Under the pieces are notes generated by a model. The model ran no database searches. It was not told the origin of the DNA and saw only the letters and a program-made list of their open reading frames with translations. The position numbers and the translations under genes were made by a program. A stretch of DNA of 64,000 bases from Rhodopseudomonas palustris (GTDB lineage: Bacteria; Pseudomonadota; Alphaproteobacteria; Rhizobiales; Xanthobacteraceae). Location: NCBI GenBank assembly GCA_016215605.1, contig JACRJB010000053.1, positions 248,001 through 312,000 on the forward strand, in the 5' to 3' direction. Positions 37,109 to 47,522 of this stretch are shown here, piece after piece; position 1 is the stretch's first letter; each line of letters opens with the position of its first letter.

Positions 37109-38038
37109 TTACGTCGTCGTCTCGTCCTTCACCTTCGCCAGAATCCGATCAGCCTCGGTGCGCCAATCCGAATTCCGCGCAAAACCCTTGTCGCCGCGCT
37201 TGCCGAACAGTCCCTCATCCGCCAGATCCGCCACCCACGCCTGCCGCTCCGCGGTGCCTTGCGCCGACCACGGCGTCAGGCCGGCGTCGCGTACGGTCTC
37301 GGCGACTTCGCGGACTTCTTCGGCGCGGCGGCGGCCGTGTTCGATGACGCGCTGGAAGAAATACGCGCCCTGCTTCTCCCAATCGATCGACGGAAACGTC
37401 TCCTGCAGCGAAGCGATCACCGCGTCTTCGACGCCGTAGGCGCGCGCGGTGGTGAAGCTCTCGATCACCATCGCCTCGAGGCCCTTGATCATGATGCTGC
37501 GGCACATCTTGGTGGCCGAGGCGACGCCGAGCCGGTCGCTGGCCGGCTTGGCGGCGAAGCCGAGCGTACCCAACAGCGGCGCCAACTCTGCCGCATGCGC
37601 GCCGCCGAGCAGCAGCGGCACCTTGATCCGATAGGGCGGCACCGAGGTCATCACCGCGCCTTCGACATAGCGGCCCTGTTCGCCGTCGATCAGCGCAGCT
37701 GCGCGCTGCTTGGCGCCGGGCGAGGCGGAGTTGAAGTCGAGAAACCAAGTGCCCTGGTTGAGGGCGGCCGCACACGCCTCGGCGACTGCGACGGTCTGGC
37801 TCGCCGTCACCGCCGAGATCAAAAAGTCGCTGCGCGCCGCCAGATTGGCGTGCGACGAGGTCAGCGTCACACCGTGGCGGCTGGCGTGCTCGCGCAGCGG
37901 CCCGCCGCGATCGTCGGCGAGCTTGACGTCATAGGCCGCGACCTTGACGCCCTGGGCGCGCAGATCCTCGGCGAGAATCTTGCCGACCTCGCCATAGCCG
38001 ACGATCCCGACCAGCCACTGTTTCGGATCGCTGCTCAT
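37109..38038 (-). CDS. NAD(P)-binding 6-phosphogluconate dehydrogenase-like protein with DUF1932-type C-terminus
   Basis: WLVGIVGYGEVGKILAEDLRAQGVKVAAYDVKLADD; SATKMCRSIMIKGLEAMVIESFTTARAYGVEDAVIASL. Confidence 0.8.
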   Translation of the reverse strand: MSSDPKQWLVGIVGYGEVGKILAEDLRAQGVKVAAYDVKLADDRGGPLREHASRHGVTLTSSHANLAARSDFLISAVTASQTVAVAEACAAALNQGTWFLDFNSASPGAKQRAAALIDGEQGRYVEGAVMTSVPPYRIKVPLLLGGAHAAELAPLLGTLGFAAKPASDRLGVASATKMCRSIMIKGLEAMVIESFTTARAYGVEDAVIASLQETFPSIDWEKQGAYFFQRVIEHGRRRAEEVREVAETVRDAGLTPWSAQGTAERQAWVADLADEGLFGKRGDKGFARNSDWRTEADRILAKVKDETTT

Positions 38039-38733
38039 CAGTCGATATACTTCAGCCCGGCCTTTTCCAAAGGCTCGCGCATCTTGTACATGTCGAGGCC
38101 GAGCACGCCCGACGCCAGCTTGGCGCGCTTCTCGGCCTCGTTGGCCTCGCGCGCCTCGGCGGCATCGGCCGCCATTTGCGCCACCGCGGCCGGCACGATC
38201 ACCACGCCGTCGTCGTCGGCGATCACCACGTCGCCCGGTGTGACATGGGCGCCGGCGGCCACCACCGGGATGTTGACCGAGCCGAGCGTCGCCTTGACGG
38301 TGCCCTTGGCGTGGATCGCCTTGGACCACACCGGAAACGTCATCTGCGTGAGATCGCGGACGTCGCGGACGCCGGCGTCGATGATCAGGCCGAGCGCGCC
38401 ACGGGCGCGGAAGCTGGTCGCCAAGAGATCGCCGAAGAAGCCGTCCGTCGAGTCCGCCGTGCAGGCCGCGACCACGACGTCGCCGGGCTGCAACTGCTCG
38501 GCGACGACATGCATCATCCAGTTGTCGCCGGGCTGCAGCAGCACGGTGGCGGCGGTGCCGCAGATATGCGCGCCCGGATAGATCGGCCGCATATAGGAAT
38601 GCATCAGGCCGACACGGCCCATCGCCTCGTGCACGGTGGCGACGCCGAAGCGCGACAGCTTTTCGACCGCCGCCTTGTCGGCGCGGGTGATGTTGCGCTT
38701 GACGATGCCGAGATCGTTCATCCGCACGGTCAT
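38038..38733 (-). CDS. ligK: 4-carboxy-4-hydroxy-2-oxoadipate aldolase/oxaloacetate decarboxylase (RraA/HMG aldolase family)
   Basis: [92 protein letters not shown]. Confidence 0.9.
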   Translation of the reverse strand: MTVRMNDLGIVKRNITRADKAAVEKLSRFGVATVHEAMGRVGLMHSYMRPIYPGAHICGTAATVLLQPGDNWMMHVVAEQLQPGDVVVAACTADSTDGFFGDLLATSFRARGALGLIIDAGVRDVRDLTQMTFPVWSKAIHAKGTVKATLGSVNIPVVAAGAHVTPGDVVIADDDGVVIVPAAVAQMAADAAEAREANEAEKRAKLASGVLGLDMYKMREPLEKAGLKYID

Positions 38734-38746
38734 GATGACTTGCCCT

Positions 38747-39775
38747 TTACTTTCCCTTGGCCTTCAGCGCCGCATCGAGCCGCGGATAGACGCGGCGGGC
38801 GTTGCCTTCGTAGATCTGCTGCTTCTCGTCCGGCGTCAGGATGGTCGACGCCTCGATGTAGCGCTTGGTGTCGTCGTAATAGAACCCGGTCTGCGGATCG
38901 ATGCCGCGCACCGCGCCGATCATCTCCGAGGCGAACAGCACATTGTCGACCGGAATCACGGTGTTGAGCAGGTCGATGCCCGGCTGGTGATACACGCAGG
39001 TGTCGAAGAAGATGTTGTTGAGCACATGGTCCTCGAGCAGCGGCTTCTTCATTTCCTGCGCCAGGCCACGGAAACGGCCCCAGTGATACGGCACCGCGCC
39101 GCCGCCATGCGGGATGACGAATTTCAGCTCCGGAAAGTCCTTGAACAGATCGCCGGCGACGCACTGCATGAAGGCGGTGGTGTCGGCGTTGAGATAATGC
39201 GCGCCGGTGGTGTGGAAGCAGGCGTTGCAGCTTGTCGAGACGTGGATCATCGCCGGGATCTGCAGCTCGACCATCTTCTCGTAGATCGGGTACCACTGCC
39301 GGTCGGTCAGCGGCGGCGAGGTCCAGTGTCCGCCCGACGGATCGGGATTGAGGTTGATGGCGACGAAGCCGTAGTCCTTGACGCACTTCTCCAGCTCGGG
39401 GATGCAGGTCTTGGGATCGACGCCCGGCGACTGCGGCAGCATCGCGGCGCCGATGAAATTGTCGGGGAACAGCTGCGCGACGCGGGCGCACAGCTCGTTG
39501 CAGATCGCCGCCCAGGTCGACGACACGTTGAAGTCGCCGATATGGTGCGCCATGAACGAAGCGCGCGGCGAGAACACGGTCAGGTCGCTGCCGCGCTCCT
39601 GCATCTTCTTGAGCTGATTGTCGATGATCGAGGCGCGCAGCTCGTCGTCGCTGATCTTCAGCTCGGACACCTTCGGCATCTGCGAAGGATCCTTGATGCC
39701 GGCGATCTGCCTGTTACGCCAATCCTCCAGCGCCTTCGGCGCGGTGGTGTAGTGGCCGTGAATGTCGATGATCAT
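38747..39775 (-). CDS. ligJ: 4-oxalomesaconate hydratase (amidohydrolase family)
   Basis: [81 protein letters not shown]. Confidence 0.9.
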   Translation of the reverse strand: MIIDIHGHYTTAPKALEDWRNRQIAGIKDPSQMPKVSELKISDDELRASIIDNQLKKMQERGSDLTVFSPRASFMAHHIGDFNVSSTWAAICNELCARVAQLFPDNFIGAAMLPQSPGVDPKTCIPELEKCVKDYGFVAINLNPDPSGGHWTSPPLTDRQWYPIYEKMVELQIPAMIHVSTSCNACFHTTGAHYLNADTTAFMQCVAGDLFKDFPELKFVIPHGGGAVPYHWGRFRGLAQEMKKPLLEDHVLNNIFFDTCVYHQPGIDLLNTVIPVDNVLFASEMIGAVRGIDPQTGFYYDDTKRYIEASTILTPDEKQQIYEGNARRVYPRLDAALKAKGK

Positions 39776-39800
39776 CGGGTGTCCTCGAAGTGTCTGCTTC

Positions 39801-39874
39801 CGTCATTGCCGGGCTTGACCCGGCAATCCATCCTGTTTGGATGATGGATACGCGGGTCAAGCCCGCGTATGACG
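39801..39874. repeat. Palindromic repeat CGTCATTGCCGGGCTTGACCCGGCAATCCATC...GGATACGCGGGTCAAGCCCGCGTATGACG
   Basis: Inverted arms; related half copy near 27781-27813. Confidence 0.7.
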
Positions 39875-39940
39875 CCTGTTGTGTGGCTGCCCGCTCGCCA
39901 ACTAAGCGGGCATTGATGTTAGTTTTGTCTCTTCGATGCC

Positions 39941-41059
39941 TCAGCCGGCTCGTCGCAGCGCCGGGTCGCTCGCCTGCTTGCCGCTCCACACCGCCGCCGG
40001 AACCATCGCTTCGCCGCGCATGATCAGCCGCGCGGTGCGCAGCAGCGCGGCGCGGGTGACGTTCTGCGGGTTGGCCGGATCGACCTCGATTTCGACCGAG
40101 AATTCGCCGGTCGGATGTTCGACCGAGATCTGCTTGACGGTGCCGTCGGGCACCTGCGCGATGCCTTCGGTGACGCTGCCCTTCAGCACGCAGGCGGTGG
40201 CGACCGTCACCGCGGCGAGGACGCCGATGGCGTCGTGGCAGACATGCGGGATGAAGCTGCGGGTCGAGATGCTGCCGCCGGCGCGCGGCGCCGCAATCAG
40301 CGTCATCTTCGGATAGTTCTTCGCCGTGACGTCGCCGAGCTGCATGGCGTAGCCGCAGGCGATCCGCAACGTCTCCAGCCGCTTCTTCAGCTCAGTGTCG
40401 GCGTTGAGTTCGGCGACGCCCTCGTAGCCGGTGCGGCCGACGGCTTCGGCGCGAAACATCACCAGCGGCATGCCGTTGTCGATGCAGGTGACTTCGACGC
40501 CGTCGATGACGTCGCGGACATGGCCGGTCGGCAGCAGGCCGGGCGCCACCGAGCCGGCGGTGTCGAGGAAGTTGATCTTGATCGGCGCCGAGGTGCCGGG
40601 CGCGCCGTCGATCCGCGCGTCGCCGTCGTAGGAGACGTGGCCGCCCGGCGTCTGCACCGTGATGTCGCACTGCATGTCGGTGTTGAGCGTCAGCACCCGC
40701 AGCGTCGTGGTGTCGCCCTGCGGCTGAACCAGGCCGGTCTCCAGCGCGAACGGCACCACGGCGGCCAGCATGTTGCCGCAGTTCGGCGTGGTGTCGACCG
40801 TGTCCTTGTCGGGCTGCAACTGGGCGAACAGGAAGTCGAGATCGACGCCGGGCTTCGATCCCTTCGAGACGATGCCGACCTTGCTGGTCAGCGGATGCGC
40901 GCCGCCGAGGCCGTCGATCTGGCGGCGGTCGGGCGAGCCCATCACCGCGAGCAGCACCTTGTCGCGGCTGGCGATGTCGGCGGGCAGGTCGGCTGCATTG
41001 AAGAACGGGCCACGCGAGGTGCCGCCGCGCATGAACAGGCAGGGGATCGCGGTTTGCAT
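39941..41059 (-). CDS. 4-oxalomesaconate tautomerase (PrpF family)
   Basis: MQTAIPCLFMRGGTSRGPFFNAADLPADIASRDKVLLAVMGSPDRRQIDGLGGAHPLTSKVGIVSKGS; TTPNCGNMLAAVVPFALETGLV. Confidence 0.88.
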   Translation of the reverse strand: MQTAIPCLFMRGGTSRGPFFNAADLPADIASRDKVLLAVMGSPDRRQIDGLGGAHPLTSKVGIVSKGSKPGVDLDFLFAQLQPDKDTVDTTPNCGNMLAAVVPFALETGLVQPQGDTTTLRVLTLNTDMQCDITVQTPGGHVSYDGDARIDGAPGTSAPIKINFLDTAGSVAPGLLPTGHVRDVIDGVEVTCIDNGMPLVMFRAEAVGRTGYEGVAELNADTELKKRLETLRIACGYAMQLGDVTAKNYPKMTLIAAPRAGGSISTRSFIPHVCHDAIGVLAAVTVATACVLKGSVTEGIAQVPDGTVKQISVEHPTGEFSVEIEVDPANPQNVTRAALLRTARLIMRGEAMVPAAVWSGKQASDPALRRAG

Positions 41060-41208
41060 CCGTTTCCTTCCCGGAATTTGTTGTGTCCATTGTGGCGGCG
41101 GCACGCAGGCGGCGCCACCGCTGCGCATCAATAACAGCTATCAGGTTAAGGCATGGCAACAGCGTGGCGTCATGCCGCTCCAGCACCGGCCGCTGCTGTG
41201 CCGCGGCC

Positions 41209-42111
41209 TCAGGTCGGCAGGCCGCGCGCCAGCTCGGTCAACAGCCGCATGGTATATTGCGCCAGCGGCGTCGGCCGTCTCGTTGCGGACACTGCGAGGC
41301 ACAGCGCGCTGGTCACGGCCGGGTCGACCAGCTTGCGCAGGCTCAGTTCGGCGGCGCGCGGCGAGGCGGACACACCGCTCGCCGTCAGCACTGCATGGCC
41401 GTAGCCGGCACAGACCAGCTCGATGATCGACGGCACGCTGGAGACTTCCCAGGCGATGTCGAGCTTGACGCCGGCGAGCGCCGCCTGGGTCTCTAGCAGC
41501 CGGCGCATCGCATGCACTCGCTCGGGCACGATCAGCGGGTAGTTGGACAGCTGCTTGAACGGCAGCGGCGGTGCCGGCTCGCCGCGCTTGCCCTTCGGGG
41601 CGCGGCTGACCAGGCCGAGCGCCTCCTGCAGCAGCGGCGTGATCTCGATGCCGGATTGCGCTTCCGGATTGTACACCAGCCCGACATCGGCGCGGCCGGT
41701 GGTGACCCATTCGACGATGTGCGACGACAGCCCCTCGACGATCGCCAGCCGCGCCGCCGGCAGTTCGCGCTTGAAGCGGTCGATCAGCGGCAGCGTCAAC
41801 TGGCGTCCGATCGAGGGCGGCAGCCCGATGGTGACGCGGCCGACCGGCGCGTCGCGGCTGGCGCCGAGGTCCTCGCGCGCATGCGCCACCATCTGCATGA
41901 TGCCGACGCTGTGGTCGAACAGCCGGCGTCCCGCTTCGGTCAGCGCGACGCCGCGGCCGTTGCGCAGGAACAGTTGCTGGTTGAGTTCGGTCTCCAGGCC
42001 GCGGACCTGCCGGCTCAGCGCCGGCTGGGCGATGTCGAGCATCGTCGCCGCCTTGCTGAACGAGCCGAGCTCGGCCACGCGCATGAAATACTCGAGCTGC
42101 TTGAGATTCAT
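41209..42111 (-). CDS. LysR-family transcriptional regulator
   Basis: MNLKQLEYFMRVAELGSFSKAATMLDIAQPALSRQVRGLETELNQQLFLRNGRGVALTEAGRRL. Confidence 0.93.
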   Translation of the reverse strand: MNLKQLEYFMRVAELGSFSKAATMLDIAQPALSRQVRGLETELNQQLFLRNGRGVALTEAGRRLFDHSVGIMQMVAHAREDLGASRDAPVGRVTIGLPPSIGRQLTLPLIDRFKRELPAARLAIVEGLSSHIVEWVTTGRADVGLVYNPEAQSGIEITPLLQEALGLVSRAPKGKRGEPAPPLPFKQLSNYPLIVPERVHAMRRLLETQAALAGVKLDIAWEVSSVPSIIELVCAGYGHAVLTASGVSASPRAAELSLRKLVDPAVTSALCLAVSATRRPTPLAQYTMRLLTELARGLPT

Positions 42112-42135
42112 CGCACGCCTTGCCCGGACGGGCAG

Positions 42136-43152
42136 CTATTGTTTCTCGATTCCAGCCGCCTCGATCACGGCCTTCCATTTCTCGACATCGGTGCGCAGCC
42201 GCGTGGCGAGCTGGTCCGGCGTGCCGCCGCGGGCGTCGACGCCGAGCTCGAGCAGTTGCTTCTTCAGCGCCGGATCGGCGAGCACCTCCTGCAGCGCGCG
42301 GTTCAGGGTGCTGATCACCGCCGGCGGCGTCGCGGCGGGCGCGAACAGCCCGTTCCAGGATTCGATGCCGATCTCCAGCCCGCTTTCGCGCAGCGTCGGG
42401 ATGTCCGGCGTGATCTTCGAGCGCAGCGGCCCCGATGCCGCCAGCGCGCGGATCTTGCCGTCGGCGAGGTTGCCCTTCAGCGCCGAATAGCTGTCGATCG
42501 CCAGATCGAGATTGCCCTGCAGCAGCGAGACCAGTACCTCCGGGGTGCCGCGATGCGGGATCACCACGAAATCGATACCAGCCGCGGTCTTGAACATCCC
42601 GGCCGCCAGGTTCTGCGTGCTGCCGAGATTGATGCTGCCGACATTGAAGCGGCCGGGGCTCTGCTTGGCCGCCTTGATGAAGTCCTCGATCGTCTTGAAC
42701 GGCGCATCGGCGCGGACCACGAACAGGAAATCGAAGAATCCGAGACTGCTGATCGGTGTGAAATCCGTGATCGGATCGAACGGCAGCTTCTTGAACAGCG
42801 ATACGCTGATCGCGGTGCCGTTCGACAGCAGCGCCAGCGTGTAACCGTCCGGCTGCGCCGAGATCACCGTGCGCGCCGCATTGATGCCGCCGGCGCCGGG
42901 CTGGTTCTCGATGATGAAGCGGCTGCCGAGCTTGGCGCCGAGCTTGTCGGCGACCAGACGCGCGGTGACGTCGGCGACGCCGCCGGCGGCGAACGGCACC
43001 ACGATGCGCACCGGACGGCTCGGGTAGAGCCCCTCGGCGGCGGCCCAGCCGACCGGCAGCAGCAGGGTCACGAACGCGATGGCGGCGGCCATCACGGCGA
43101 GGCGAGAGGGGAGGTGTCGGCGGATCGCTGTCATCCACCGACGATAGTCCAA
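42136..43152 (-). CDS. Tripartite tricarboxylate transporter (Bug/TctC) substrate-binding protein
   Basis: YPSRPVRIVVPFAAGGVADVTARLVADKLGAKLGSRFIIENQPGAGGINAARTVISAQPDGYTLAL. Confidence 0.92.
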   Translation of the reverse strand: MDYRRWMTAIRRHLPSRLAVMAAAIAFVTLLLPVGWAAAEGLYPSRPVRIVVPFAAGGVADVTARLVADKLGAKLGSRFIIENQPGAGGINAARTVISAQPDGYTLALLSNGTAISVSLFKKLPFDPITDFTPISSLGFFDFLFVVRADAPFKTIEDFIKAAKQSPGRFNVGSINLGSTQNLAAGMFKTAAGIDFVVIPHRGTPEVLVSLLQGNLDLAIDSYSALKGNLADGKIRALAASGPLRSKITPDIPTLRESGLEIGIESWNGLFAPAATPPAVISTLNRALQEVLADPALKKQLLELGVDARGGTPDQLATRLRTDVEKWKAVIEAAGIEKQ

Positions 43153-43324
43153 AAGCGCCGGATTTCACAATCACAGCAAGCAATTGACCGACGTTGTGGC
43201 GGATCGCCGAATTCCGCGGGGCGGACCGCATCGGCCGCGGCTGTGCGCCGGATTGACGCTGCCGCCGCCGGGGTGCAGACCCTGATGCCACCGCATCCAC
43301 CGATGCTCAGCTGTGGAGTATCCG

Positions 43325-44491
43325 ATGTCGCAGCCGCCGCTGTTCCGCCCGCTCACCCTGCGGGGTATCACCGCCAAGAATCGTATCCTGATCTCGCCGA
43401 TGTGCCAGTACTCGGCCGTCGACGGGATCGCCAACGACTGGCACCTCGTCCATCTCGGCAAATTCGCCCAGGGCGGCGCCGGCATCGTGATGGTGGAGGC
43501 CACAGCGGTGACCGCCAACGGCCGCATCACCCATGGCGATCTCGGGCTGTGGCACGACGGCCAGGTCAAGCCGCTGGAGCGGATTGCCGCGTTCCTGCGA
43601 GACAACGGCGCGGTGCCGGCGATTCAGCTGGCGCATGCCGGGCGCAAGGCCAGCATGCAGCGGCCGTGGCACGGCAACGCCGCGCTCACCGCCGAGGACC
43701 AGGCCCGCGGCGACCAGCCATGGCCGATCGTCGCGCCGAGCCCGGTGCCGATGGAAGAGGGCTGGCTGACGCCGCAGGAATTGTCCGAGGATCAGCTCGG
43801 CGAGTTGCTCGACGCCTGGCGCGCCGCGACGCTGCGCGCGGTCGATGCCGGTTTCGAGATGCTCGAAGTGCACTGCGCCCACGGCTATCTGCTGCATTCG
43901 TTCCTGTCGCCCTTGTCCAACATGCGGACAGATCAGTACGGCGGCAGCCGCGCCGGCCGGATGCGGTTTCCGCTGCAGGTGATCGAAACCGTGCGCGCCA
44001 CCTGGCCCGACACGCTGCCGCTGGCGGTGCGGCTGTCGTCGGTCGACGGCGTCGACGGCGGCATCGAGCTCGCCGATTCCGTGGTGTTCGCGCGGGAGGC
44101 CAGGGCGCTGGGCGCCGACATCATCGACTGTTCGTCGGGCGGTCTGCTCGGCTCCGCCACCGCGGCGCGGATTCCGCGCGGCTACGGCTTCCAGGTGCCG
44201 TTCGCCGAGACCATCCGCAAGGAAGCCGACATCCCGACCATCGCGGTCGGGCTGATCCTGCATCCGGATCAGGCGGAGAAGATCGTCGAGCAGGGCCAGG
44301 CCGATCTGATCGCGATCGGCCGCGAGGCGCTGTTCGATCCGAACTGGACGCTGCACGCCCAACTCGAACTCACCGAGGACGACGGCGAGGCGTTCGCCGA
44401 CTGGCCGAAGCAATACGGCTGGTGGCTGGAGCGCCGCGAGCCCGGCCTGCGCAAGCTCGAAGGCTGGACGCTGCCGCACCGGCGGACATAA
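43325..44491 (+). CDS. NADH:flavin oxidoreductase / Old Yellow Enzyme (YqjM-like)
   Basis: PLTLRGITAKNRILISPMCQYSAVDGIANDWHLVHLGKFAQGGAGIVMVEATAV; QLAHAGRKAS; EVHCAHGYLLHSFLSPLSN. Confidence 0.93.
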   Translation: MSQPPLFRPLTLRGITAKNRILISPMCQYSAVDGIANDWHLVHLGKFAQGGAGIVMVEATAVTANGRITHGDLGLWHDGQVKPLERIAAFLRDNGAVPAIQLAHAGRKASMQRPWHGNAALTAEDQARGDQPWPIVAPSPVPMEEGWLTPQELSEDQLGELLDAWRAATLRAVDAGFEMLEVHCAHGYLLHSFLSPLSNMRTDQYGGSRAGRMRFPLQVIETVRATWPDTLPLAVRLSSVDGVDGGIELADSVVFAREARALGADIIDCSSGGLLGSATAARIPRGYGFQVPFAETIRKEADIPTIAVGLILHPDQAEKIVEQGQADLIAIGREALFDPNWTLHAQLELTEDDGEAFADWPKQYGWWLERREPGLRKLEGWTLPHRRT

Positions 44492-44588
44492 GCCGCCGCG
44501 AAACTGTCGCGCGCGACGACATTGCACGTTCTCAATTCGTCATGCCCGGGCTTGTCCGGGGCATCCACGTCTTGCAGCAACCGCAATG

Positions 44589-44673
44589 CGTAGGATGGGT
44601 TTCGCTCTCGCGAAACCCATCGCTGTGCAGCGTTGCTTTGAGATGGGTTTCGCTACGCTCAACCCATCCTACG
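44589..44673. repeat. Palindromic repeat CGTAGGATGGGTTTCGC...GCTCAACCCATCCTACG
   Basis: Inverted arms visible. Confidence 0.75.
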
Positions 44674-44691
44674 GTGACGACGGCCTGTCGC

Positions 44692-45069
44692 TTACCAGCC
44701 GCAGCCGCCGCAACGCGGGCGCACCGGGGCGTAGTAGACCTGCGCCGGGGCTACCATCTCGACGCGCTCGCGGGTGGCGTATTGCGGCGGGACGCGCTCG
44801 TATTCGACGCCTTCCGGCGCGACCATCACGGTCTTCGGCACCATCACGGTGCGATACTGCGCCGGGGTGCGATGGGCGACGACGCGGCCCGGCGCGACCA
44901 TGACGGTCTCCTGCACGGTCTGGTACTGCGGCGGAACGACCTGCGGTTGATAGCAGGTGTGGCAGGGCGGCGGCGTGTAGCAGCCGTAGCAGCCCGCGGA
45001 GGCGGCGGTCGGCAGCGCAACGACGGCTGCGACGGCGGAAACGATCAGAGCGGCAGTGGTGCGGAACAT
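44692..45069 (-). CDS. Hypothetical exported protein, Cys/Tyr/Pro-rich
   Basis: Signal peptide; CYGCYTPPPCHTCYQPQVVPPQYQTVQETVMVAPGRVVAHRTPAQYRTVMVPKTVMVAPEGVEYERVPPQYATRERVEMVAPAQVYYAPVRPRCGGCGW. Confidence 0.6.
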   Translation of the reverse strand: MFRTTAALIVSAVAAVVALPTAASAGCYGCYTPPPCHTCYQPQVVPPQYQTVQETVMVAPGRVVAHRTPAQYRTVMVPKTVMVAPEGVEYERVPPQYATRERVEMVAPAQVYYAPVRPRCGGCGW

Positions 45070-45223
45070 GTGAAAATCCTGTGCGCCTACGAATGAAACT
45101 CCGCGGCCATCATTAGTTTCACATCCGCCTTCGTCAACGACAGAGCAGAATCAACCTTTACGGAGATCATTAACGGCGCTTTGCCATGCGCTGCGCAAAC
45201 TGCGCAGCGCTGTCAGCAATGTG

Positions 45224-47194
45224 TCAGCCGGCGCGCACGGTGCGCAGGAAGCGGCTGACCTCGTCCTTCAGCCGGGTGCTGTCGTGCGACAACGAATGCG
45301 CCGCCGTCAGCACCTGCTGCGAGGCCGAGCCGGTCTCGCTGGCGCCGCGCTGCACCTCGATGATGTTGACCGAGACCTGCTGCGCACCCTCGGCGGCATG
45401 GTGCACGTTGCGGGAGATCTCCTGGGTGGCGGCGCCCTGTTCCTCGACTGCCGACGCGATCGTGGCGGCGATCTCCGACATCCGCGCGATCGTGGTGCCG
45501 ATGCCGCGGATCGACGCCACCGACTGGCCGGTGGCGGACTGGATGCCGCCGACCTGCTGGCTGATCTGCTCGGTGGCCTTCGCGGTCTGCTCGGCCAGCA
45601 GCTTGACCTCGCTCGCCACCACCGCGAAGCCGCGGCCGGCGTCGCCTGCGCGCGCCGCCTCGATCGTGGCGTTGAGCGCCAGCAGATTGGTCTGCGAGGC
45701 GATGGTGTTGATCAGCTCGACGACGTCGCCGATCCGTGCGGCGGCTTCCGACAGATGGCTGACGCGCTCGTTGGTCTCCTGCGCCTGGGTCACCGCCTCG
45801 GCGGCGATCCGCGCCGATTCCTGCACCTGACGGCTGATCTCGTTGACCGACGACGCCATCTCTTCGCTGGCGGAAGCCACCGACTGCACATTGGTCGACG
45901 CTTCCTCGGACGCCGAGGCGACCAGCGTGGTGAACTGCTGCGCGTGCTGCGCGGTGCTCGTCAGCGTCGTCGCCGATGCTTCGAGCTCGGTCGAGGCCGA
46001 CGACACCGTCTCGACGATCTCGCCGACCGCTTCCTCGAATTGATCGGCCAGCTTGTGCATGTCGCGCTTGCGCTGTTCGGCGGCGATGCGGTCCTGCTCC
46101 GCCTTGGCGTCGGCTTCGGCGCGGGCCTTCTCCTGCGCCATCACCTTGCAGGATTCGACCGCCTGCGCCATGTCGCCGATCTCGTCGTGGCGGTCGAGAC
46201 CAGGCAGGACGACGTCGAAATTGCCGGCGCCGAGTTCCTTCAGCCCGCCGGTCAGGCCCTTCAGCGGACGCGACACCGAGCGGCCGATCAGCAGGCCGAG
46301 CACGCTGACGGCCAGGATGATCAGCACGATCGAAATCTGCATCCGTTGCATGGTGGCGTCGCGCGCGGCGACCGCCTCGGCCTTGGCGCGTTCGCTGGAC
46401 TGCTGGATCGTCCGCCCGACCGACTCGATCACCGGCTCGACCGCGCGGAAGCTGGTGATTATCGCCTGTTCGTTCTGCGCCATGGTCGTCGCGCCGTCCA
46501 CCCAGGCGAGGAAATCGCGCTGATAGGCGGCGAGCTTCTGGCCGAGGTCGGCCTTGGTCGCGGCGGGCAGGTCGGAAGCGGCCAGTTGCGCCGAGAATTC
46601 CGCAGCGCGCTTCTTGATGTCGTCGGCGTATTTGGGATTGCGGCGGAGCATGAAGTCCTTTTCATGCCGGCGCATCATCAGCATCGTCATCGTCAGCTTC
46701 GGCTCGTCGATCTTGCCGAGCGCCGACTCGATCTCGTGCACCGATTTGCGCAGGCTGCCTTCCAGGCCGATGTCCTCCTTCAGGCCGAGCTTGGTCTGCG
46801 CCGCGGCGAGGTCCAGGAAGCGGTGGTCGTAGTCCTGGTATCCCGCCTGGATGGTCTTCAGATTGCGGGAGAGTTCGGATTGTCCTGCCGTTTCGGTCTG
46901 GCGGATCATGTCCGCCAAGATGGTGCTGCTTGTCTTGGCGTAGTCCTTGTACAGGCCGACATACTTCTCGTCCTTGCGAATCATGAAGTTCTTCTCGGCG
47001 CGGCGCTGCTCCAGCATGGTGATCTGCAGCCGGTTATTGCTGTCGCCGAGCGTCCGTGCGCGCTCGTCTTCGGATCGCGCCGCTTCCTGCGAGGCGCTGC
47101 CGATCAGGTACAATCCCCCGAGGGCGAGGACGCCGGCGATGCCGACCGCGGCGATGGAGTTGATCTTGTGGCTGAGGCGAAGGCGGAGCGTCAT
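45224..47194 (-). CDS. Methyl-accepting chemotaxis protein
   Basis: HAMP region and signalling hairpin INTIASQTNLLALNATIEAARAGDAGRGFAVVASEVKLLAEQTAKATEQIS; N-terminal HBM-like sensory region. Confidence 0.92.
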   Translation of the reverse strand: MTLRLRLSHKINSIAAVGIAGVLALGGLYLIGSASQEAARSEDERARTLGDSNNRLQITMLEQRRAEKNFMIRKDEKYVGLYKDYAKTSSTILADMIRQTETAGQSELSRNLKTIQAGYQDYDHRFLDLAAAQTKLGLKEDIGLEGSLRKSVHEIESALGKIDEPKLTMTMLMMRRHEKDFMLRRNPKYADDIKKRAAEFSAQLAASDLPAATKADLGQKLAAYQRDFLAWVDGATTMAQNEQAIITSFRAVEPVIESVGRTIQQSSERAKAEAVAARDATMQRMQISIVLIILAVSVLGLLIGRSVSRPLKGLTGGLKELGAGNFDVVLPGLDRHDEIGDMAQAVESCKVMAQEKARAEADAKAEQDRIAAEQRKRDMHKLADQFEEAVGEIVETVSSASTELEASATTLTSTAQHAQQFTTLVASASEEASTNVQSVASASEEMASSVNEISRQVQESARIAAEAVTQAQETNERVSHLSEAAARIGDVVELINTIASQTNLLALNATIEAARAGDAGRGFAVVASEVKLLAEQTAKATEQISQQVGGIQSATGQSVASIRGIGTTIARMSEIAATIASAVEEQGAATQEISRNVHHAAEGAQQVSVNIIEVQRGASETGSASQQVLTAAHSLSHDSTRLKDEVSRFLRTVRAG

Positions 47195-47522
47195 GGAAGC
47201 ATCCTGAGCTTGAAAGTTGGCATTCCATTTCAATAGGTATCGATCGCTCGCGCGCGGCAGCGTTCTTCCTTGGGCGCTGGGCGATCCAAAGGCGGATGGA
47301 CGAGTTGCTGTTGAGTTTCTGGCGTCGACGCCTTTGATCCACCTGCGAGGCGATGGTGGCGACGATCAGTTCGTGAACAAGGCGTACGCGATCTTCGCTA
47401 AACTTGCCTTAAATTGCGCGCGATGCGTGCAGGACTCGTAGTACTCCGTATCAGATGCGTAGTAATCGCGAGCGCGTCTCAATGGCTTGGCGGGGGCGTT
47501 CGACTCATCCTAACTGCCAGTG

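Noticed and set aside
41141-43300. 719-aa minus-strand ORF in another frame
   Set aside because: Overlaps the well-supported LysR and TctC-like genes on the same strand in the wrong frame.
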